Shown here: positions 57,268-64,000 of the stretch, in pieces
Layout: each line of letters begins with the position of its first letter
Position numbering within the stretch: position 1 is the stretch's first letter
Origin: Palsa-504 sp963790065
GTDB lineage: Bacteria > Actinomycetota > Actinomycetes > Streptosporangiales > Streptosporangiaceae
Direction: 5' to 3'
Length of the DNA stretch: 64,000 bases
Assembly: GCA_963790065.1 (NCBI GenBank)
Contig: CAWBNK010000006.1
Span: 372,001-436,000, forward strand
The notes under the pieces: generated by a model
What the model was told of the DNA's origin: nothing
Database searches by the model: none
What the model saw: only the letters and a program-made list of their open reading frames with translations
Position numbers and translations under genes: made by a program

Positions 57268-58197
57268 TCACGGGACCTCGGGCAGCGCGTCGGTGGTGAA
57301 GAAATACGCGGCGCCGAAGCAGTCCTCCGGGTCCGCGGCCAGCAGGCCGTCCCGGGGCCGGCTGGTCCTGATGCTCTTCTTGTCCAGCCACGCCTCGGCC
57401 GAGTCCAGGTCGCGCACGCTGAACGTGATGCCGTAGATCATGTTGCCCCAGCGCGCCACGTGCTGGCCCAGCGGGGACTGGTCGTCCAGCGGCTGGGCGA
57501 TCTGGAGCAGGCAGTCGCCCAGCTGGACCAGCTGGTAGCGGAACTGGCCGCCGTCGTCGACGCCGCTGGCCACCGGGACGGCGCCGATACGCTCGACGTA
57601 GGTCTGGGCGGCCGCGTCGAGGTCCTTGACCCCGAGCGTCACGTAGGCCAGGCCTTTGATGCCCAGCGGGTGGCCGATCTCCCACATCTTGACCTGCGAG
57701 GACCAGGTCTCGAGCAGCCGCGGGTCATTCCGCATGTCCACCTTGCACAGCTCGGCCATGAGGCCGTACATGTCCCGCGGACTGGGGTAGAAGTACGTCA
57801 TCGCCTCTTCGATGTGGTCCAGCTTGCCGCCGCCCGGCGCGCCGATGTAGACGCCCTGCTCGATCAGGTGGTTGCCCAGCCCGGGCAGGTCGTCGACCTT
57901 GTAGCCGACCGAGTGCAGGTGGCGGCCGAACTTGGTGTAGAACTTGCCCACCGGCTTGGTCGGGTCGGCCGGCATGTTCGGCGCCATGGTCTCGATGCAC
58001 AGGTCGCTGATCAGCAGCAGTCCCGCCCAGCGGTCCTCGACCGGCAGGAAGTTGGGCTCGTCCACGCCCATGTACATCAGGCCGCCGAACACCTCCTCGT
58101 AGAACCGGTTGAGGGCCGGCACGTCGTCCGTCATGTGCACGGAGTGGATCATGATGCCGATGCCGTAGTCGCCGGTCTTCCGCACGATCTTCTTCAT
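57268..58197 (-). CDS. VOC-family two-domain protein (paralog of 35859)
   Basis: A 309-residue protein with two glyoxalase-fold modules. The first is IMIHSVHMTDDVPALNRFYEEVFGG and HLHSVGYKVDDL; the second LAYVTLGVKDLDAAAQTYVERIG and MIYGITFSVRDLDSAEAWL, in the same order as the VOC protein at 35859. The His pairs suggest metal binding in at least the first module. A GGGGACGAG site precedes ATG 58197. The acyl-CoA dehydrogenase genes lie upstream on the same strand (gap about 40 bases), so it is probably in the same operon. The reaction is unknown. Confidence 0.82.
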   Translation of the reverse strand: MKKIVRKTGDYGIGIMIHSVHMTDDVPALNRFYEEVFGGLMYMGVDEPNFLPVEDRWAGLLLISDLCIETMAPNMPADPTKPVGKFYTKFGRHLHSVGYKVDDLPGLGNHLIEQGVYIGAPGGGKLDHIEEAMTYFYPSPRDMYGLMAELCKVDMRNDPRLLETWSSQVKMWEIGHPLGIKGLAYVTLGVKDLDAAAQTYVERIGAVPVASGVDDGGQFRYQLVQLGDCLLQIAQPLDDQSPLGQHVARWGNMIYGITFSVRDLDSAEAWLDKKSIRTSRPRDGLLAADPEDCFGAAYFFTTDALPEVP

Positions 58198-58239
58198 CTC
58201 GTCCCCAATCTCGCGCTAGCGTCTCGCTCTGGCGCGGGG

Positions 58240-59499
58240 CTACCGGCCCTGGCGCACCTGGCTGAAGGGCACGTCCCGGTCCGCGGCGAACTCGCGCGGC
58301 ATGCCGAGGACGCGCTCGCTGATGATGTTGCGGGCCATCTCGGTGCTGCCCCCGCCCAGCGATCCGGCCTGCCGCATCAGGAACGACCGCCCGTACTCCA
58401 GCCCGGCGTCCTCGTCAGCAACGACCGAGTGCGAGCCCAGGATCTCGAGGTTGATCTCGGCGATCCGGGTGGCCGCCTGCCCGCCGAACAGCCGCATGAT
58501 GGCCGCCGCGGGCGGCGGCAGCTGCTCGGTGCGCATCCCGTCCGTGACGCGCGAGATCAGCTGCTGCTGGATCCGGGAGATCGCGTGCGCCTCGGCCACC
58601 AGCTCGCGCACGTAGACGTCGTCCGCCTGACCGGAGGCCCGGACCACCTCGGCCAGCGCCGCGCTACTGGGCCCGCGGCGCGGCGGGCCGCCGCCGCCGC
58701 TGACGTACGGCGAGCCGCCGCCGACCGCGTTGCGCTCGTGGAACAGCTGGCGGCTGGCCACCGCCCAGCCGCCGTTGACCTCGCCCACCACGGCGGACGC
58801 GGGCACCACCACGTCGTCGAAGAACTCCTGGCAGAACTCGTTGTTGCCGCCGATCTGCTTGATCCGCTTGATGTCGATGCCGGGCTGGTGCACCTTGAGC
58901 AGGAACATGGTCATGCCGCGGTGCTTGGGCGCGTCCCAGTCCGTCCGGGTCAGGCACAGCGCGTAGTCGGCGGCGTAGGCGCCTGAGCTCCAGATCTTCG
59001 AGCCGGACAGGATGAACACGTCGCCGTCGCGGGTGGCCCGGGTGGTGACGCCCGCCAGGTCAGACCCCCCGCGCGGCTCGGACAGGAACTGGACCATCAC
59101 CTCGTCGCCGCGGATGATGGCCGGCAGGTGCTGTTGCTTCTGCTCCTCGCTGGCCATGTCGAGTACGGTCGCCCCGCAGATGGAGAACGTGGGGGTGTTG
59201 AGGGCCAGCGGCATCTCAAAGCCCGCGCACTCCTCGTTGAAGGCCTGCTGATGCGCTCGGGTCAGGCCGAGGCCGCCGTACTCCCGCGGGAAGCAGATGC
59301 CGGCGAAGCCGCCGTCGTACAGCATGCGCTGCAGCTCGCGGGCCCGGGGCCAGATGGCGTCGCCCCGGGCGAAGACGGCCTCCATGCTGCCGTCCTCGTG
59401 GGGGTTCAGCCGGGGCATGCTGTCGGCCAGCCAGGCCCGGGCCCGGAGCCGGAACGACTCGACGTCTTCGGTGCCTGCCGCGGTCACGTTTTCACTCAT
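58240..59499 (-). CDS. Acyl-CoA dehydrogenase
   Basis: A 419-residue acyl-CoA dehydrogenase with an intact family pattern: FPREYGGLG, MVQFLSEPRGGSDLAGVTTRA (flavin-binding), FILSGSKIWSSGAYAADYALCLTRT and a C-terminal LGGGSTEMARNIISERVLGMP, typical of FadE17/FadE26-like enzymes. The start is ATG 59499 (a GTG 12 bases upstream at 59511 is possible). The stop of the upstream dehydrogenase is 12 bases away. A Gly/Pro-rich insertion (about 270-285) is unusual. The pair probably forms a heteromeric enzyme that feeds ETF. Confidence 0.9.
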   Translation of the reverse strand: MSENVTAAGTEDVESFRLRARAWLADSMPRLNPHEDGSMEAVFARGDAIWPRARELQRMLYDGGFAGICFPREYGGLGLTRAHQQAFNEECAGFEMPLALNTPTFSICGATVLDMASEEQKQQHLPAIIRGDEVMVQFLSEPRGGSDLAGVTTRATRDGDVFILSGSKIWSSGAYAADYALCLTRTDWDAPKHRGMTMFLLKVHQPGIDIKRIKQIGGNNEFCQEFFDDVVVPASAVVGEVNGGWAVASRQLFHERNAVGGGSPYVSGGGGPPRRGPSSAALAEVVRASGQADDVYVRELVAEAHAISRIQQQLISRVTDGMRTEQLPPPAAAIMRLFGGQAATRIAEINLEILGSHSVVADEDAGLEYGRSFLMRQAGSLGGGSTEMARNIISERVLGMPREFAADRDVPFSQVRQGR

Positions 59500-59511
59500 T
59501 GGTGTCCCCAC

Positions 59512-60639
59512 TCAGATGCCGAGGATGTCTGCCAGGCGCCTGCGATGCTCGCTGGGCGTGCCGAACATCGCCCGGTTCACCGTCGCCCGCCGCAGGTACA
59601 GGTGAATGTCGTGCTCCCAGGTCACGCCGATCCCGCCGTGCAGCTGCACGCAGTCCTGGATCAGGTCGGTCGCCTTCTGCCCGACATAGGACTTGGCCAC
59701 GCTGGCCAGCTCGTCGGCGTCCTCGGCGTGCCGCGCGGACGCGTGCGCCGCGGCGCCCGCCGTGGCCTGGCAGGCCTCCAGCCATAGTTTCATGTCCGCA
59801 AAACGATGCTTGAGCGCCTGGTAGGAGGCCAGCGGGCGGCCGAACGAATACCGGTCGAACGCCCACTGCACGGTGAACTCGAAGACCCGGCCGATCGCGC
59901 CGGCGGTCTCCGCGCACTGCAACGCCACCGCGATCTGGATCTGGCGGTTCACCGCGGCCTCGGCGCTCCCGGCCGGCCGGACTACGCCGGTGCCGGGCAC
60001 GGCCACGCCCACCAGGTCCACCCGGGCGTACCGCCGCACCAGGTCCAGGCTGTGCTGGGCCGTGACGGTCACCCCGGGGGCGGCGGCGGGCACCAGCACC
60101 TGCACCAGGCCGTCCGGCGCCGCCGCGGTGACCAGGAAGTAGTCGGCCTGATCGCCGGAGTCGACCCGGTCCTTGACCCCGGTGACGACGTACCCGGAGC
60201 CGTCCGGGCTGGCCTGGACGGTCGGCGCCAGCGGAGCGAAGCCCTGCCCCGGCTCGTAGCTGGCCCAGCTCGCCGTCGCCTCGCCGGCCATCAGGGCCGC
60301 GATCACCTCGGCGTGTTCGGCCGCGCTGGCCGCCTCGCTGAGGGCCGCCGCGACCAGGTTGGTGCCGATCAGCGGTCCCGGCGACACGAGCCGGCCCATC
60401 TCCTCGGCCACGATGCAGGCGTCCACCAGCCCCTCGCCCGAGATGCTGTCACCGCCCGCCGCGGGATCGACGGTCAGGGCGTTCCAGCCCAGCTCGCTGC
60501 CGCGCTTCCACCAGTCGGTCTCGAAGCCGACGCCGCTTTCGCCCAGTTCGCGGACCCGCGTGAGCGGCATCTCCTTCTCGAGGAATTCCCTGGTGGTGGC
60601 GCGGAACAGCTTCTGGTCCGCAGTGAGGTCGAAGTCCAT
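59512..60639 (-). CDS. Acyl-CoA dehydrogenase, partner
   Basis: A 375-residue acyl-CoA dehydrogenase with the N-terminal MDFDLTADQKLFRATTREFLEKE, the middle domain SGDQADYFLV, and the C-terminal SFGRPLASYQALKHRFADMKLWLEA with HGGIGVTWEHDIHLYLRR. The flavin-binding strand is poorly conserved. The strong GGAGGAG site precedes ATG 60639. It is the first gene of a three-gene operon with the next dehydrogenase and the VOC protein. The promoter region carries an element shared with that at 39743. It probably pairs with the protein at 58240. Confidence 0.9.
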   Translation of the reverse strand: MDFDLTADQKLFRATTREFLEKEMPLTRVRELGESGVGFETDWWKRGSELGWNALTVDPAAGGDSISGEGLVDACIVAEEMGRLVSPGPLIGTNLVAAALSEAASAAEHAEVIAALMAGEATASWASYEPGQGFAPLAPTVQASPDGSGYVVTGVKDRVDSGDQADYFLVTAAAPDGLVQVLVPAAAPGVTVTAQHSLDLVRRYARVDLVGVAVPGTGVVRPAGSAEAAVNRQIQIAVALQCAETAGAIGRVFEFTVQWAFDRYSFGRPLASYQALKHRFADMKLWLEACQATAGAAAHASARHAEDADELASVAKSYVGQKATDLIQDCVQLHGGIGVTWEHDIHLYLRRATVNRAMFGTPSEHRRRLADILGI

Positions 60640-61035
60640 CCGGTGATCTCCTCCGGCGCGGGTAAAGGCCCGCCGCGAACCCCCGGCGGACCGTCAGCGC
60701 GCGAGCGCGCCAGTTCGTTACTTTTACAAGCGTTGCACTATTCGCCCCGCCAGGTCAACCGTCTCCGCCGCCTCCGTCCCGATCCGCTGCCAACCTCCGG
60801 CGTGAAGCCCCGCCCGCCGCTTCAGCCCGCGCAGCAACGTGATCCCTCGTGATCGTGGCCAGGGGCCGAGGGCGGGGATCCGGCACGGCCGCAGGTCAGC
60901 CCCTTCGGGTTAACTGCCATACCCGGACTGGGGCGCGGCCGCCAAGAGAAAATCCCCTTTATCCGGACGCAAGTTCCCTTATGCGCATTTACCGTGACGT
61001 AACAAGCGCGGATACAACTGGCGCCGAGCGCATCC
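60640..61035. other. Intergenic region upstream of acyl-CoA dehydrogenase operon
   Basis: The AT-rich patch at 60718-60745 is the likely promoter and contains the shared element described separately. The rest (60750-61035) is GC-rich with no recognised gene, except a modest AT-rich patch at about 60945-61020. Confidence 0.4.
60725..60745. promoter_or_regulatory. Shared element upstream of acyl-CoA dehydrogenase operon
   Basis: A 21-base stretch beginning TACAAGCGTTGCACTAT matches 17 of 21 bases of the element at 39743. It is about 86 bases before the ATG at 60639, reading on the opposite strand. Confidence 0.45.
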
Positions 61036-61467
61036 TCACCAAGTGAGGACGGCGGCTTCCTCGATTTCCTCGCTCGTGTCCCGCGGCCGGGAAATGGCGC
61101 TAATAGCGGCCGAATCCTGCCGCTTGGCGCGGCGGCCTTTCGCTACCGAGCCGTTCTGCGTGCCGACCACGGGCCGCGGCGTCGGCGCCAGTTCCCACAG
61201 CCCGTCAAGCAGATCGGAGAGCACGTCGCGGCGCAGCGAGTAGTAGTAGTTGCGCCCGGCCTTGCGCGTGCTGATCAGGCCCGCGTTCTGCAAGATCTTG
61301 GTGTGGTAGGAGATCGTCGGCTTGGACACCGGCAGCGTGCTCTCCAGCGTGATGCAGGCCAGTTCGTCGACCTTCGACATTTGGACGATGATGCTCCACC
61401 GGATCGGATCGCTCAGCGCCCGGAAGACCTCGATCGGCGGGTTTTCGACGTTCAGCTTGCCAGCCAT
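61036..61467 (-). CDS. ArsR-like winged-helix transcriptional regulator
   Basis: A 143-residue regulator. VFRALSDPIRWSIIVQMSKVDELACITLE and LPVSKPTISYHTKILQNAGLISTRKAGRNYYYSLRRDV form the winged helix typical of ArsR-type regulators, with no metal Cys motif. A basic C-terminal tail (about 100-143) carries Arg/Lys and Ser/Glu residues. ATG 61467 is chosen because AAGGGGAAG lies upstream; ATG 61500 and TTG 61530 are alternatives. It lies between the Liv-type ABC operon and the acyl-CoA dehydrogenase operon and could regulate either. Confidence 0.82.
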   Translation of the reverse strand: MAGKLNVENPPIEVFRALSDPIRWSIIVQMSKVDELACITLESTLPVSKPTISYHTKILQNAGLISTRKAGRNYYYSLRRDVLSDLLDGLWELAPTPRPVVGTQNGSVAKGRRAKRQDSAAISAISRPRDTSEEIEEAAVLTW

Positions 61468-61653
61468 GAGATAGCTCGGCTTCCCCTTTGGTGCCAACAT
61501 CATCACGATACGGGCACGCTTTGCAGACAACTTCGAGAACTATCATACCGCGCCGAGAGCAAACCCAACGCCCGCCCCCAGACAAGTCACAAGGAGTTAA
61601 CACGCCGCCTGGACCGTTCGGCATGTGCTGCCGACCGTCCCCGGCCGGTGATA

Positions 61654-62415
61654 TCAGGCGGTCCGGGCCGAGCTCTGGACCTCCTCGGTACCGCGCACGA
61701 TCGCGAAGACGTGCTCGTCCTGGGCCAGGGCCGGGGAGTCCCCGCTGATGACGATGCGGCCGCGCTCCATGACGTAGCAGCGGTTGGAGTTGGCCAGCGC
61801 ACGCGGCACGCTCTGCTCCACGATCAGGATGGCCATGCCCTGCTCGCGAAGCTGCGCAACCGCCTCGTAGATGGTGCGGATGACGATGGGGGCCAGGCCC
61901 GAGGTGGGCTCGTCGAGCATCAGGACCTTCGGCTCGGCCATCAGCGCCTGGCCGATGGCGACCATCTGCTGCTCGCCGCCGGACAGGAAGCCCGCGTTGC
62001 GGGACGCGTAGGTGCGCAGGATCGGGAACAGGTTGTAGACACGTTCCATGGACGTGGCCACCGCCTTGCGGCCCTGGCGCCGCCGCGTGTAGGCGCCGAG
62101 GCGCAGGTTCTCCTCGACGTTCAGGCTGGCGAAGATCCGGTGGCCTTCGGGCACGTGAGCCAGCCCGGCGTCGACGATCTCCCGCGAGCTGGCCCGGGAC
62201 ATCTCGGTGCCGGCCAGCTTGATGCTGCCCGGGAAGCGGCCGTAGCGCAGCCCGGCGATGGCTAGCAGGCTGGTGGTCTTGCCCGCCCCGTTGCGGCCGA
62301 TGAGCGCTACCGTCTCGGCCTCGTGGACCTGGAAGGATATGCCGTCGACGGCCTGCAGCGAGCCGTAGCCGGCGTGCAGGTCGGATACCGCGAGCAGGGG
62401 GTCGCCGGTGCTCAT
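61654..62415 (-). CDS. livF: Branched-chain-type ABC transporter ATP-binding protein (LivF-like)
   Basis: A 253-residue ABC ATPase with Walker A GRNGAGKTTSLL, the signature LSGGEQQMVAIGQAL, Walker B VLMLDEPTSGLAP and the family-typical VPEGHRIFASLNVEENLRLG. It would energise uptake of amino acids, or of related carboxylates such as urea or aromatic acids. Its start overlaps the stop of the permease-ATPase fusion by ATGA. It is the last gene of the Liv operon in the window. It could serve one or more of the three orphan substrate-binding proteins, but this is inference. Confidence 0.93.
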   Translation of the reverse strand: MSTGDPLLAVSDLHAGYGSLQAVDGISFQVHEAETVALIGRNGAGKTTSLLAIAGLRYGRFPGSIKLAGTEMSRASSREIVDAGLAHVPEGHRIFASLNVEENLRLGAYTRRRQGRKAVATSMERVYNLFPILRTYASRNAGFLSGGEQQMVAIGQALMAEPKVLMLDEPTSGLAPIVIRTIYEAVAQLREQGMAILIVEQSVPRALANSNRCYVMERGRIVISGDSPALAQDEHVFAIVRGTEEVQSSARTA

Positions 62416-64000
62416 GACGATGCCTCCAGTGGCTCATCGATGCCCAGGAACACGCTGGCTACGGTCGCATCGGCCCGCATCTCGGCCGGGGTGCCCTGGA
62501 ACAGGATCCTGCCTTGGTGCAGGCAGGTGACGGTGTCGGCGATGGACAGCACCATCGGGACATTGTGCTCGATCAGCAGCACGCCCACGCCCGAACGAGC
62601 CAGGTTCTGGCAGACCTCGGTCACCAGGTCGAGCTCGACCGGGCTCAGGCCCGCGGCCGGCTCGTCGAGCAGGACGAAGCTGGGCCGCAGGGCGATGGCC
62701 CGGGCCAGCTCGACCATGCGCCTGGTGCCGTGCGGCAGCGCGGCGGCCTGCTGGAGCAGGACACGGTGCAGGCCGAGCGCCTCGAGGATCTCCAGCGCCT
62801 CGTCGCGGGTCTGGCGGTTGACGCGTACGCCGCGGGGCAGCCGCAGGATGGACTCCGGGCCGGTGCAGCGTACCCGCAGCTCGACGGCGGGAATGACGTT
62901 TTCGAGCGCGGTCTCGCGGAGCATGAGCTTGGGGCTCTGGAACGTCCGGGCGATCCCGGACCGCGCCACCGCGTGCGCCGGCTGGTCATCCAGCCGGTTG
63001 GACCCGATCGCGATCTGCCCCTCGTCGAGGGTATAGAACCGCGAGATCAGGTTCAGCAGTGTTGTCTTGCCTGACCCGTTCGATCCGATCAGGCCGTGGA
63101 TCTGCCCGCGCGCCAAGGTCAGGCTGACGTTATCGACCGCGGTGACGCCGCCGAAGGCGCGCTTGGCGTTCTCGATGACCAGCGGATCGGGGCTGTCGGC
63201 GCCGACCACCGGCGGCCAGGCGGGCAGCGTGGCCCCCGGTTTTCCGGCCGTCACGGTGGCGGCCGTGGCGGCCGGGGCCCCGTTGGCCGAGGCGTCCGCC
63301 GCGGCCGGAGCCGCGGCCGGAGCCGTGCCGTGGGACGGGCCCGAGGTCAGGCTGGGCGCTCGCGGCCTGATGCCCAGCCGTTCGCTCAGCACGTTGATCC
63401 TGGCCATCAGCCCGTTCGGCAGGAAGACCGCGAATACCAGCAGCAGCACGCCGAAGACGATGCCGTTGTACTGCTGGAACGAGGTGAAGAACTGGTTGAT
63501 CCCCAGGATGATGATGCTGCCGACCAGCGGGCCGAGGATGGTGCCCATCCCGCCGATGGTCATGCCGGCCAGCAGCAGCACGGCAAACTGGACCGACGAG
63601 CTGCCCGGGGCGAAGAACTGCTGCGTGTAGACGTATAGCCCGCCGGCGATCCCCGCCATGACGGAGGCGACGAGGATGGCCAGCAGTTGCGTCCGGTACG
63701 CCCTGATCCCGATCGACGTGGCGAGCTGCTGGCTGGTATGCAGGGCCACGAACCGGTGCCCGACCCGGCTGTGCACCAGCGCCCAGCTGAACAAGGTGGC
63801 CAGCAGCACGAGCGAGACCATGATGATGTACAGCGTCTCGCCGCCGATTTGCGGCGCGAACCCGGCCACGGCGTACAGCGGGATGCCGGTGTCGGCGCCG
63901 ACCAGTCCCCACTGCTGGGCCACGGTGGGGATGGCCAGGGCCGCGAACAGCGAGACCAGGGCCAGGTAGAAGCCGCCGACGCGCAACGCGGGCAACCCGA
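62412..64000 (-). CDS. LivM-LivG fusion: permease plus ATPase (5' end beyond window)
   Basis: At least 529 residues, open at the right edge. The first part is a LivM-type permease with membrane segments (GGFYLALVSLFAALAIP, ILVASVMAGIAGGLYVY, GIVFGVLLLVFAVFLPNGLMARI). A linker rich in Ala/Pro (about 225-265) follows, then a LivG-type ATPase with Walker A GSNGSGKTTLLN, a degenerate signature LPHGTRRMVELARAI in place of LSGGQ, and Walker B FVLLDEPAAGLSP. Fusion of LivM and LivG is seen in some actinobacteria. The substrate-binding and LivH genes are probably to the right. The four-base overlap with livF shows one operon. Confidence 0.88.
   Translation of the reverse strand, partial: GLPALRVGGFYLALVSLFAALAIPTVAQQWGLVGADTGIPLYAVAGFAPQIGGETLYIIMVSLVLLATLFSWALVHSRVGHRFVALHTSQQLATSIGIRAYRTQLLAILVASVMAGIAGGLYVYTQQFFAPGSSSVQFAVLLLAGMTIGGMGTILGPLVGSIIILGINQFFTSFQQYNGIVFGVLLLVFAVFLPNGLMARINVLSERLGIRPRAPSLTSGPSHGTAPAAAPAAADASANGAPAATAATVTAGKPGATLPAWPPVVGADSPDPLVIENAKRAFGGVTAVDNVSLTLARGQIHGLIGSNGSGKTTLLNLISRFYTLDEGQIAIGSNRLDDQPAHAVARSGIARTFQSPKLMLRETALENVIPAVELRVRCTGPESILRLPRGVRVNRQTRDEALEILEALGLHRVLLQQAAALPHGTRRMVELARAIALRPSFVLLDEPAAGLSPVELDLVTEVCQNLARSGVGVLLIEHNVPMVLSIADTVTCLHQGRILFQGTPAEMRADATVASVFLGIDEPLEASS

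Noticed and set aside
61587..62437. Alternative frames over livF
   Set aside because: They are shadows of the ABC ATPase gene, which has all Walker and signature motifs in one frame.

Overview
This is GC-rich DNA with few AT-rich stretches. Those stretches sit almost only at promoters. Many start codons are GTG or TTG behind purine-rich ribosome binding sites, and short gene overlaps (GTGA, ATGA) are common. The gene content (duplicated acyl-CoA dehydrogenases, CaiB/BaiF CoA-transferases, MaoC-type hydratases, LLM-type flavin oxidoreductases, DHA2 efflux pumps, serine-rich lipoprotein substrate-binding proteins) points to a soil-type actinomycete. No rRNA, tRNA, CRISPR, phage or transposase gene was seen, so the lineage cannot be fixed further.

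Layout. 0-10.5 kb: edge fragment of a hypothetical gene, FAD monooxygenase, a decayed quinone oxidoreductase, an NDP-forming acyl-CoA synthetase, an MBL hydrolase, a small EthD-like protein with a DHA2 pump, a VOC protein, and a two-domain MaoC dehydratase. 10.5-24.5 kb: lipoprotein substrate-binding protein A, three SDRs, two closely related DHA2 pumps (one under MarR, one beside MerR), glutathione peroxidase, two unrecognised beta-rich proteins, and an LLM oxidoreductase. 24.6-31.3 kb: a compact acyl-CoA oxidation block (two acyl-CoA dehydrogenases, a double CoA-transferase with a frameshift, EtfA and EtfB). 31.5-41.8 kb: orphan MoxR/CoxD-like AAA ATPase, hydrolase, substrate-binding protein B, split MaoC pair, VOC protein, aldehyde dehydrogenase, thiolase-like protein, LLM oxidoreductase, enoyl-CoA hydratase. 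41.8-48.2 kb: carboxyltransferase/thioesterase/MFS operon, an ArsR-SRPBCC-SRPBCC operon and a methyltransferase. 48.2-57.2 kb: AAA-VWA (CoxD-CoxE-like) operon, enoyl-CoA hydratase, a 2.3 kb gene-poor and repeat-rich stretch, substrate-binding protein C, and an orphan CoxE-like VWA protein. 57.2-64 kb: VOC protein, two acyl-CoA dehydrogenases, a winged-helix regulator, and a branched-chain-type ABC transporter (LivF plus a LivM-LivG fusion cut by the window edge).

The genes together suggest uptake, CoA activation, beta-oxidation-like degradation and efflux of unknown organic acids or hydrophobic compounds, with electrons passed to ETF. The substrate cannot be read from the sequence. The most unusual part is the set of duplicated and partly split AAA/VWA modules. 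Such proteins usually mature molybdenum hydroxylases or other metalloenzymes, yet no such enzyme is encoded here. Promoters of two of these modules and of substrate-binding protein C share a palindromic AT-rich element. Other points of interest are three paralogous substrate-binding proteins without local permeases, minisatellites in two 5' leaders, and several genes in decay.
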